Origin: Allodiplogaster sudhausi
Lineage: Eukaryota; Nematoda; Chromadorea; Rhabditida; Diplogasteridae
Assembly: GCA_945643635.1 (NCBI GenBank)
Contig: CALZFC010000005.1
Coordinates: 11,617,501 to 11,681,500, forward strand
DNA: 64,000 nucleotides
Reading direction: 5' to 3'
Positions 55,682 to 64,000 of this stretch are shown one piece after another (position 1 is the stretch's first letter; each line of letters starts with the position of its first letter). Under the pieces are notes generated by a model. That model saw only the letters and a list, made by a program, of their open reading frames with translations, was not told the origin of the DNA and ran no database searches. A program made the translations under genes and the position numbers.

Positions 55682-56524
55682 CCCCTTCAACCCCAAAAAG
55701 CCCATTGTTTCACTGAAGCGAGAACAACGGAAGAAGAAGCGCAGCTAATAATTGCTCTCCAAGCGATGGCGATTTTCTGTTTGTTCTGCCTCATCATTCA
55801 ATGTCAGCACTCTCCCTCTCTCTCTTTCTCTAACTCAATCTCTCTCTCTTCTCCCTTCTCTTTCTCTCTCATATGCTTTTTTTAATGTCACCCCATCTTT
55901 GCGTTCCATGCGTCTCTGTCTTCCTCAATAATTGTCCAGAAGCTTCTTCTGATGCCTTAAGGAAAAAAAGAGGTCAAAAGAAAAGAAGGAGAGATGAAGA
56001 GAGAGAGAGAGACAACAAAAGATGAGAGACAGAGACAGCGAAAGACAATGCAGCTAAACAAGGGTGTAGTTGAAGATGAAAAATTTTTGCTTGTCAAAAT
56101 TATTATTTAGCTCTTTCTTTTTTAAATCTAAAAATCAACGAATTATAGTGGATAATTTTTGTTTTAATTGTTGGGGGCGGGAAATTTAAAAATAATAAAA
56201 ATAAAAAATAAATCATATTCTTAGGTGTGCGCTCATGACTGCCTCGTGGAGTGCGCGATCCGGTGCAAGGAGGCTTCGGCCGTGCCGAGGTCGCCATGCG
56301 CCTCCGGCTGTCTGCGTAGCTGCACGCCCATCTGCGTGCTGAGCAGGGGCAAGAAGAAGATGCCTGCGGCCATGAAGAGGCTGGCGGAGCTGGAGTCCAA
56401 CTCGGAGCCGGCTTCGAAATGGCCTGGAGCTGGCTCGGAGTCGGATCGGAGCCATCCCGGAGTTGCCTCGGAGCCGGCTCGGAGCAGCCGACACCGACCT
56501 GGACAGACGCAAACGTCGACATGA
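50392..56524 (+). CDS. Secreted Cys-rich protein 3 (ABU/PQN-related, mosaic)
   Basis: Eight exons join in frame as about 424 residues: 50392-50451 (signal-like MRRLLLATTLLLMLSRRAAT), 51549-51635, 52010-52113, 52408-52504, 52605-52964, 54085-54262, 54820-54908 and 56225-56524. Exons 2-4 encode Cys modules (DCDCEW, CNCSPPRCPCPEEQ, CRAGCGHTCRFAC). Exon 5 is a 120-residue Cys-free Thr/Ser/Arg/Asp/Gln stretch with repeated RDAS units. Exons 6-8 encode C-x3-C-x3-C-x3-C modules (CDPSCMPLCSLAC, CAEMCDPGCAETC, CAHDCLVECAIRC), then a Lys/Glu/Ser-rich tail. Weak points: exon 7 has no GT donor in phase (GAG|GCTAGC is the only phase-0 option seen), so one exon may be missing between 54.9 and 56.2 kb. It is grouped with its neighbours by modules, orientation and leader. 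Cuticle function is inferred. Confidence 0.7.
50808..50920 (-). mobile_element. tRNA-derived sequence in intron 1 (SINE-like)
   Basis: The minus strand shows a box A-like TGGCATAGAG and a box B-like GGGTTCGGTATC with a long variable region and a five-pair anticodon-type stem lacking U33. It is degenerate. It is the third tRNA-like insertion in an intron of this gene family. Confidence 0.4.
52120..52262. repeat. (CT)n tract after exon 3
   Basis: CT microsatellite that starts about 10 bases after the exon 3 donor. TCTCTCACTTTGTCACCAT is duplicated within it. Confidence 0.85.
52370..52395 (+). promoter_or_regulatory. GCGCGAATTCAAAC element next to 3' splice site
   Basis: GCGCGAATTCAAACGTGAGT plus TTTTGG, ending 12 bases before the TTAAAG acceptor of exon 4 (52408). 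Core identical to 43163-43185 apart from one base. Confidence 0.6.
53190..53345. repeat. (CT)n tract in intron 5
   Basis: CT microsatellite followed by a CCCAG acceptor-like site and an 80-codon open segment (53352-53566). That segment does not fit the reading phase and I rejected it. Confidence 0.85.
53700..54078. repeat. About 90-bp tandem repeat before exon 6
   Basis: Three to four degenerate copies of a unit containing CATCTTATGTCTCCACGAGT and AGTGAGACCCCTTTTGGCAT, running up to the GCAG acceptor at 54084. The GTGCGACCCCT word in the repeat also occurs at the exon start itself (GAGTGCGACCCCT), so the exon boundary may derive from the repeat or the reverse. Confidence 0.75.
54270..54425. 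repeat. (CT)n tract after exon 6
   Basis: CT microsatellite with duplicated TCTTTATCTCT blocks, beginning about eight bases after the exon 6 donor. Confidence 0.85.
54782..54805 (+). promoter_or_regulatory. GCGCGGCAATTCAAACGTG element next to 3' splice site
   Basis: Divergent third copy of the element, ending 14 bases before the GTTCAG acceptor of exon 7 (54820). Confidence 0.45.
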
Positions 56525-57285
56525 AAGCAAAGCTGATGATTTCTATCAGCGTAAAAGTAGCTAACTTTGTCTCTTCAGTCAGATAGTTCAAATATACAGT
56601 ACGATTGATGTATGCACATTTAGCTAGATTAGAAACTTGAACAATTGTAAACAAATCCGCATCTTATATGTAGATGACGTTATCAATTCTTGTGCATCAA
56701 AATATATACATACATCTCTCTCCGGCCTTGTACAAATGCCATTCCCTCTCCCGATCTGCTACGAAGCGTTCCAGTCACGTTCATATTCATACTTTGTTCG
56801 ATTACATGTGATATCCTGTTGTGAAAGAGTGCAATTCGCCCATACCTCACCATCATTAATATAAATATATTCTCTTTTTTGTGCAAAATAAATACATAAG
56901 AAAAAGAATCGTGCGCGCTACTCGATGGATTGCATTACAAAATTGTGTTCACAAGAAGGCAATATGATCGTGACTGAGCACCAAGAAATCCGCCAAAGCA
57001 GAGCTAATGAAGAAACCACGGTCATAGGAAATTGTGAGTGCCTAGAATGAAGAGAAACGTTCATCGAAAGTAAGATCAACGTGAAAAGGAGAAAAGCTTC
57101 GAAGGAAAAGTTGTCATGAAAATTTAAAAGGTCTCCTAAAAAAAGCATTCGGAACATGTTGCCCTCATGCTGGTGTTCGAGATTGTTTTTAAGCTGCTGC
57201 TTTATTTGCTAATCGCTTTTGCATGGATGGTGCTCGAGAGTGCAAACAACCCTAATTAGTTCTTATCACTATATCTCTCTCTTTC

Positions 57286-57321
<36 letters not shown>

Positions 57322-58268
57322 TTTCTCTCTCTCACTCTCTTTCACACTCCAAAGCCCCGCCCCCTTTCCTCACATGCAAGAGCTTATCATTAGGCGCTTT
57401 CCTACTGTCCCCTCCATCCTTTTCCTCTCCTCGCCTTGGGGGCACGAATGATTTGATTGATAGAGGGGCTCTCTTTCCAAAGGGCAGAAGAGCGTGCGCG
57501 AGCTCCTGAAGAGCTTTAGTCCATCGCTTTTCTTTCTTCTCTAACTGTCTGGTATTTCTCTCTCTTCCTTTACCTCTCTTCTCACTTTCTCTTCTCTCTC
57601 CGTATCTCTTTCTCTCTCCTCTGGCCACTTTGCACTGACTGACCACAAACACACACCCTCCACCCTCTCTCTCTCTCCCATCTCAGACCGCGCGCTTTCT
57701 AGAGAGTGCGCGCGGCGCAAGAAGGAGCCTGATCATCCACGCCCTTGGGCACCCTCCATCACACCCACCAAGGGCATTCTCTCTCTCTCTGCTTCTCTCT
57801 TTATCTCTCTCCTCACCATCTCTCTCTCCATCGCTCTCTCTCTCACTCTCTTTCACCCTCTCCCTTTCCTCGCTCTCTCTCTCTCTTCCTCTCGCCCCCA
57901 TAATCCCCCCGGTTATAGCACCCGCTGGTCACTCTTCCTCTCCGAGACGCCCCCTCCTAACCTCTCGATCCAGCGAGAGAGAGAGAGAGAGGGCAAAACA
58001 GCCTTCCTGAAGGCGTTGTCGAAGGTGCGTTTCCGCGGTGTCTGCCTCCTTCTCTCCTCCTAATTGGAAACAACCTGACACCTTTTACCAGAGAGCGCCC
58101 CCGCAAGCCCTATTCATTTACTACTCTCTGCCGCTCTGCTTCTCTCACACTCTCTCTCTCTGTCTAGACGGTTGTTTCCCTCTCTCTTTCTCTCCCCCTC
58201 TCCCTCCCTCTCTCTCTCTCTCGCATTGTCTTCCGTAGCCATAACCTCATACCATCGCCTCAGGAGTA
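56525..58268. other. Intergenic region between Cys-rich genes 3 and 4
   Basis: Contains one AATAAA (56887-56892), CT tracts 57270-57345, 57545-57620, 57780-57895 and 58140-58230, and no supportable gene. A CCTCAG acceptor lies five bases before the next start codon, consistent with trans-splicing of the 58269 gene. Confidence 0.65.
56887..56892 (+). terminator. Poly(A) signal AATAAA of Cys-rich gene 3
   Basis: Exact AATAAA 363 bases after the stop codon, the first I see downstream on the plus strand. Confidence 0.5.
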
Positions 58269-59176
58269 ATGCGGCTGCCTTCATGGCTGCTTCCTCCACA
58301 GCTGCTGCTGCTGCTTCTCCTCGCCTCCGTTGTTGCACAGGTGGATCTGGTTTTTTCTTTTCTCTTTTTTTTTAAATTTAATATTTAATTTCCTTCTAAT
58401 TGTATTGTTTTTTGCGATTATTTAAAAGAAAAAAAGTATAAAAGTATTTTTTTTTAACTGGTTCTAATTTTATTCAACGCTTTTCCTTTGAAATGTACAT
58501 GGAATAGATACATAAAGATTAAATGTGTATTCCTTGTGAATCTTTTTTTGCATCCTCATTTTTTCTCGGTTGTTTTGTGCTGCGTTTAATTTGAGCAGAC
58601 CTGCTTGGATGCCTAAAAGACAGATCATTGGAGGATATTTGCCTCCGGGAAGGAGAGAAAAAGAAGGTGAAGAAGAAGAAGACCGGGAAAAAAGAGTGGC
58701 GCGAGAAGACCTTTGGTTGCTTGTTCGTGAGATCGAAAGAACGGGCGTGTCTGTGGAGCTATTAGCGGCCTTCTTTCTATTCATGAGATCATGGAAAGTG
58801 AGAAGTTCTGAAACAGAGAGAGAGAGGGAGAGGGAGAGAAAGAAAGAAAAAAAGATGGAGTAAGAGAGAAAGAGACAGAGAGAGAGACAGAGAGAAAGGA
58901 GAGACTGAAGGAGAGAGAGAGAGAGGAAGCGATAATATGTCGCGAAGAGATAAAGGAAGGACCAAGAGGTATAAAGAAATTGAGAAGGCGAATTTTTGCC
59001 TTTTCGAACGAAAACAATTTCAAATCCTGCACGAAAAAAGTAAGTGCTTGGTCTGATGATGAGATTTTTTTCTCCAATTTTTGTGCATTCTGAAATGCCT
59101 TTGAGCTGATTTCGAAGAAAGTTAATTCTTTACACTACTTATCAGCCATTTATGTATGTATATGTACACCAGTTCT

Positions 59177-59214
<38 letters not shown>

Positions 59215-61796
59215 AGAGATAGAGACGGAAAGAGAGAGTTGCAGAGACAGAGATATAAAGATATGGAGAGTGAAAGAGAGAGAGAGAGAGAGAGAAAGAG
59301 AAAGAGAGAAGGAGAGAGGTTATGGAGCGTCTTGTCTGGACAGGCTCCCGTCTTGTTTCCTGTTTGGGCGCGCATCGGGCACTTTAGATTTCAGAAGCAC
59401 GCACCCTTCGAGGAGGCACGATTAGCACATAGAAGGGCAAGCAAGAAGACATATTTTTTTCTATATTTCTCTCTCTCTCTGTGTTTCTCTCTCTCCTTCT
59501 CTATTCTCTCTCTCCCTCTCTCTCTCTACACGTCTCTCAACACCCATATTTGCACTATACCGCAGTTGGATTTTTTTTTGTGACGTGCCGCGTCCATGAA
59601 TTCCTAGCATGTTCCCGCTTGAGATGGAAAACAGCTGTAAACAGCGTGTATCGGCACCCGGCAAACATAGTAGCAAGTCCCGGTAAACACAGAAAGTTTC
59701 TTTAAACATAGAATGTTACGGTAAACATGGAAAGTGTAGAAAGTACGGGACCGCCTAAGGTTCGAAAGTTCGAAAGTTCGCTCACACCTGCCTCCTGGAA
59801 GCGAGAAAAAAATATGTTACCTTTGTTCTTTTTTTTGGTTGCACCTTTTGAATCTACTGTTTGGCCAAGCATTGACACGGCGCGCTTCCTCCAGTGCTTC
59901 CCTCATCATTACCGGGTTCTTGGCACTTGTCATTTGCTTATTTGCTCCATACGCCTTTTCTCCCGTCTTTTCTTTTTTTTTAACCGTTTACACATTACTT
60001 TCTTTATTTCTTGAAAAGTTAATTAGAAAACGAACACGTGAGATAATAAAGGTTTACAAATGTTTTTTTTTGGCTAGTACATGTGTTTTATGCTTATGAC
60101 TGCTTAAGGTGCAATGTAAAAATTTTTTTACCAAACAAACAAAAAACAAAGAAGAAGTATAAACGTCAGAACTCTGTAGAGCTCATCAGAGAGATGATGG
60201 CTTGTATAAGTGGCTCATAGAGCACGAGTAGAAGGAGGATATTTCGAACTCGCCTCATTTGTGTGTTCACTCTCTTCATCGTTCAATTGGCTTTTCTCTC
60301 TCTATCTCTCTATCTCTCTATCTCTCTCTATTTCTCTCTTCCCTCTTTCTCTGTTTCTCTCTTCCCCTGCTCCCTCTCTCCCTTTCTCTCTTTGTTTCTT
60401 TCTCTCTCTCTCACTCTTTCTCTCTCTGTATCTCTCTCTCTCTCGTGATGAAGCAGCAGAAGCAGCGCCCGATTTTGTGTGCGCACTCAAAAGGGGACAG
60501 AGTGGAGAAGCCCTCTGGGGTGATAATGACTTTTTCCTCTCGCCACTTCTAGGAGAGCCCATCAAAAGTGGAGAGGTTGATCGCACGAAAAAGAACGAGA
60601 ATCTATGAAAATGACAATGACTTTTAACAATATATATAACATAAGCATTAACCGAGCACGAAGCTCTCAACCGTAATCTAGACATTTTAACTTTTCCGAC
60701 CATTCTAGCCGCGACTCTCTAAATCTCATGCCTCCATGTGCCAAGCAAAAGGCGCGCGAATCATAGAGGACTTTTTGAACTTTATTGCTCCTTTAAGTGA
60801 GCATGTTAATAATTTCAATTTATGCTTAATTCAGTAATAATTATTATGACTTAATAATATTAATAAATTATTAATAAACTTTCCCTTTCTTTTCCAGTTC
60901 GCCGACGGCTCGCCACCTTCACTGACCCCTTCCAACTCCTCCTCCTCCTCTTCCTCTTCCATCCGTGTCCGCCGGCAGTGCTCATGCCCCGCGGTGTGCA
61001 GCTGCGCAACTCCTTCCCGTCCGAACTCCACCACCTTCGGCCGACCACCCGCCGCCTTTCCCTCCTGCTCATGTCGCCGGCTCATGGACTGCACGCCGGC
61101 ATGCAATCAAATCGATGCTGTTAGTCTCTCTTTCTCTTTCTCTTTCTGGCTCTCTCTCCATCTCTATTATTCTTTGTCTTTCTAACTCTCTCATTCTCTC
61201 GCTCTATCTCTCAATCTTTTTTTTTCTCTCAATCGCCCACTTTCTTCATAGATCTCTCTTATTCAGCTGTCAATTTTTTTATAATATAAATACTTCTCGT
61301 CTTCTTATCTAGAATTCTTTCTATATAAAATCTCGGCGGGATTTTTTAAAAGTAATTTTATTTTTCCTTGTTCAAGCGATTCGAGTGCATGGCTTCCTGC
61401 ATCCGCGTCTGCGGCCCCTCGTGTGCGACTGCCTCTGCGCAGCCGCTGCTGTGCCCGAACGTCTGCGAGAGTACGTGCAGCCAAAAATGCACGGCGCTCT
61501 CGTTCGTGCCCAATCCTACCGTAGTCAACTCCAACTCGATCGTCCCTTCCGCCATCATCTCTGTGCCCCCCGCGTCTACGGTAGTCATCGCGACGCCCGC
61601 GTGTCTCAGGACGTGCAATGACAACTGTGGCAGCATGTGCCACGCGAGATTTTTAGCGAAGGCATCAGCTGCGCAGTGCACTCAGACATGCTTGGTTAGT
61701 GAGAGATGGAGAGAGAGAGTGAGAGAGAGAGAGAGAAAGAGAGAGATAGAGAGAGAAGGGAAGAGAGTAGAAGATGGAGAGAGGGGATAAGAGATG

Positions 61797-61839
<43 letters not shown>

Positions 61840-64000
61840 AGAGTGAGAGAAAGAGAGAGAGAAAGAGAGTGAGAGAGACAGAGAGGTGAACTTAGAGCGG
61901 GAAGAAAGTAGAGAGAAGAAGGTAGATTACGATGAAGAAAGAACAGGAAAGCCAAATGAAGATTCATGAAATTCATCGTTTTAGAAAATGTGCAAACTAC
62001 TCCATTCTTTCCAGGGCACCTGCAAGTTTACGTGCGAGATGGCCACGCCCCCTCCTCCTCCGCCGCCTCAAGCTCCGCCCCCTCCTCCTGCTCAGGCAAC
62101 GCCCACTTGTATCCCACCCTGCATGCCGGCATGCGAGCAGTCGTGCATCGCCAGTCATGTCGTCCAGCCGTACACTCTGCCCGTTCGGCCACTCGAGACG
62201 GTCAATTTTCAATTTTGTTTTATTGATTGTTAATTAATTAATTAATTAATTGATTAATTAATTTAAATATTCATTTAGAATTTTAAAAAAACTTTTTAAA
62301 ATTGTTAAATTATTTGAAAAGCTTCCTTCTTCCTTGTCACTATCCGCTGACGTGAGCACAATGCCTTTGTTCACTTTTTCCATTTCCGCCTCTTCATCTC
62401 CCTATCACTGCTTCTCCTCTCACTCACACTCCATCTACCCACTAACTCTCTGAAGCATGCTCTATACTTCATTAGTAGGAAGTATCTCTGCGTTCAAAAG
62501 AGGCCGAATCGTTGTTAGCACAATTTTACCAGTTTCTGGTACAATATGTATGTATATGTCAATTGCGATTGTCACACACACAAACAAAACTGTCTTCTTC
62601 TGCTTCCAGTGCATCCCTGCGTGCATGCCACTGTGTACGCCGGCGTGCGTCTCTGGAGGTGCCACTCCGGGGGCCCTTCCGGGACCTCTTCCGCCGCCCG
62701 CCTCACCCCAAGCCTGCATCGACGTCTGCATGCCGACGTGCACGCCGGCGTGCATCGCTCACTTCACCCAACCGGTCGGTGACGTCATGCCTCATCAGTC
62801 TCAAGCCTGCGCGCCCGTTTGCATGCCCGCCTGTCGCCGCTCTTGCATCGCAGCCCAAGAGTCGCTCGTGCTCCCTGGCCAGGCCACGGGCCAATTCACG
62901 GCCCCCGCCTCCTCCTGCCTCTCCGATTGCATGCCCTCCTGCCATCCCTCATGCATTGACAATCTCATTCAGACGCAGCTGCCGCCGGCGGCGCTTCCTG
63001 CAACCACAACTTACACCTTTCCTGGCCAACCAGCTCCTCCTCCCGAGAGTCCTCCTCAGCTGGTTCCGTTCATTGTTAATCTGCCTCCTCAACCTCCTCA
63101 ACTTCCTCCATCGACCCTGCCGGTTACTGCCTGCTACGATTCATGCATGCCCGCGTGCGCGCCCGCCTGCATCGATATGGTGGCCGCCATCGAGCACGCT
63201 GCCGCACAGCCCCAGAGCACGCCCGATCTCTCCAACTCAGTCATCATCCAGCCCTACCCACCTGCACCGCTTCACCCCTCAGTTGCACCACCACCACCCC
63301 CAGCTCAGCCACAAGCATGTCCGGTCGAATGCCGTCCCACGTGCCTGCCATCCTGTGTTGACGTCATCCTAGCCGGCACTTCTCAGGCCAACTCGTCGCC
63401 CTTCTCGCCGCTGACGATGGTGCCGCGCGTGCCGACACCGCCCGAGCTTCTCCCGGCGCCCGAGCAGCCGCCGCCGCGCCCGATGCGCACGTGTCGCGCC
63501 GAGTGCATGCCGAACTGCCTGCCCGGCTGCATCGACATCACGATCGAGATCCCGGCCGATCTCGCAGCTCCCGACTCCTCGCCCTTCGCGCCGCTCAACC
63601 TCGTCCCTCGCATCCAGGCACCAGCCATTGAGCCGTATCCTCGGGCCGCATGCATCGCAAATTGCATGCCCGCGTGCACGCCGTCGTGCATCGCTCAGTA
63701 CGAAATGCCTCTCATTCAGCCGGCACCAGCTCCGCCGCCGCCGCCGCCAGCCGTCTGCATACCTCGTTGTATGCCCGCGTGCACGCCCGCCTGTATCGCC
63801 GCCGACGCGAACACCATCAACATTGACATCGACATCGTGCGAAAGTGCGCCGCGCCCTGTATGCCCGACTGCGCGCCCGTGTGCACGGCGCACTTTGGAA
63901 CGACGAAGCCTCCACCGCCACCGCCGCCGCCTCCTCCCGCTCCGGTACAGCAGCCACAGGTAGCATGCATCGCACAATGCATGCCGACGTGCGCGCCCGC
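58269..64000 (+). CDS. Large secreted Cys/Pro-rich protein 4 with CMP modules (3' end beyond window)
   Basis: Exons 58269-58340 (MRLPSWLLPPQLLLLLLLA signal peptide), 60898-61119, 61377-61694, 62015-62200 and 62610 to beyond 64000 join in phase 0 throughout, giving at least 729 residues. Exon 5 alone is 1391 bases open to the window edge. It contains ten complete modules and one cut by the window edge, of the form C-x3-C-[MR]-P-x-C-x-x-x-C-[IVT] (e.g. CIPACMPLCTPACVS, CIDVCMPTCTPACIA, CRAECMPNCLPGCID). They are separated by Pro-rich linkers of 15-60 residues. Exon 4 has another (CIPPCMPACEQSCIA). Exons 2-3 hold looser Cys pairs and a Ser run. The regular Cys spacing suggests a multi-module, disulfide-linked extracellular structural protein, perhaps cuticular. 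I do not recognise an exact family; kinship to its three neighbours is inferred from modules, leader and orientation. Intron 1 is 2.5 kb and full of GA/CT tracts. Confidence 0.8.
58805..58932. repeat. (GA)n tract in intron 1 of Cys-rich gene 4
   Basis: GA microsatellite. Further tracts in the same intron lie at 59175-59320 (GA), 59465-59530 (CT) and 60295-60445 (CT). Confidence 0.85.
61705..61892. repeat. (GA)n tract after exon 3 of Cys-rich gene 4
   Basis: GA microsatellite starting within about 10 bases of the exon 3 donor, GA on the transcript strand. Confidence 0.87.

Noticed and set aside
55522..55752. Possible exons ending KREQRKKKRS before a stop
   Set aside because: One is a short frame in CT-rich sequence and the other a 15-codon basic tail. 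Neither joins the Cys-rich exons in a way I can support.
1..64000. CRISPR arrays, operons, or prokaryotic replication features
   Set aside because: The tandem repeats lack regular unique spacers, and genes are intron-split with AATAAA signals, so the window is eukaryotic.

Overview
The window is eukaryotic and most likely from a nematode. The genes are split by GT-AG introns. Several start codons lie 0-20 bases after a 3' splice acceptor, as expected for spliced-leader trans-splicing. Four co-oriented genes encode secreted Cys/Gln- or Cys/Pro-rich proteins resembling the nematode ABU/PQN (pharyngeal cuticle) families. The genus is not recognisable by eye. The DNA is crowded with (GA)n/(CT)n microsatellites, and most open frames made of Leu/Ser or Arg/Glu runs are translations of these tracts, not genes.

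Layout. 2.6-8.2 kb and 11.6-17.6 kb: a tandem pair of 15-exon facilitative glucose transporter (GLUT) genes, each spelling 503 residues. The second copy carries a 1.8-kb long-inverted-repeat element in one intron and lacks the AG acceptor of exon 8. 9.8 kb: a lone exon-like piece that may derive from a small GTPase. 18.1-19.0 kb, minus strand: the 3' part of a single-pass membrane protein gene. 20.3-28.3 kb: six dispersed tRNA-Arg(CCG) genes inside repeated flanking blocks, interleaved with two unrecognised protein genes (21.5-24.2 and 25.6-27.5 kb). 30.6-34.4 kb: first ABU/PQN-like gene. 35.0-36.7 kb, minus strand: a phosphatidylethanolamine-binding protein (PEBP) with a signal peptide. 36.7-43.0 kb: gene-poor and microsatellite-rich. 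43.0-47.2, 50.4-56.5 and 58.3 to beyond 64.0 kb: three further Cys-rich secreted genes. The last is still open at the window end and is built from repeated CMP-type Cys modules in Pro-rich linkers.

How it fits together. The two transporters share function by descent and still share near-identical central exons and one intron segment, which suggests gene conversion. The four Cys-rich genes look like an expanding local family of structural extracellular proteins. Their exons are mostly whole-codon (phase 0) cassettes of Cys modules. Recurrent non-coding elements sit in introns of otherwise unrelated genes: tRNA-derived insertions, a GCGCGAATTCAAAC-type element close to 3' splice sites, GGGGTCTAAG-type minisatellites, and CT tracts serving as polypyrimidine tracts. 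All splice models are hand-read and need transcript support.
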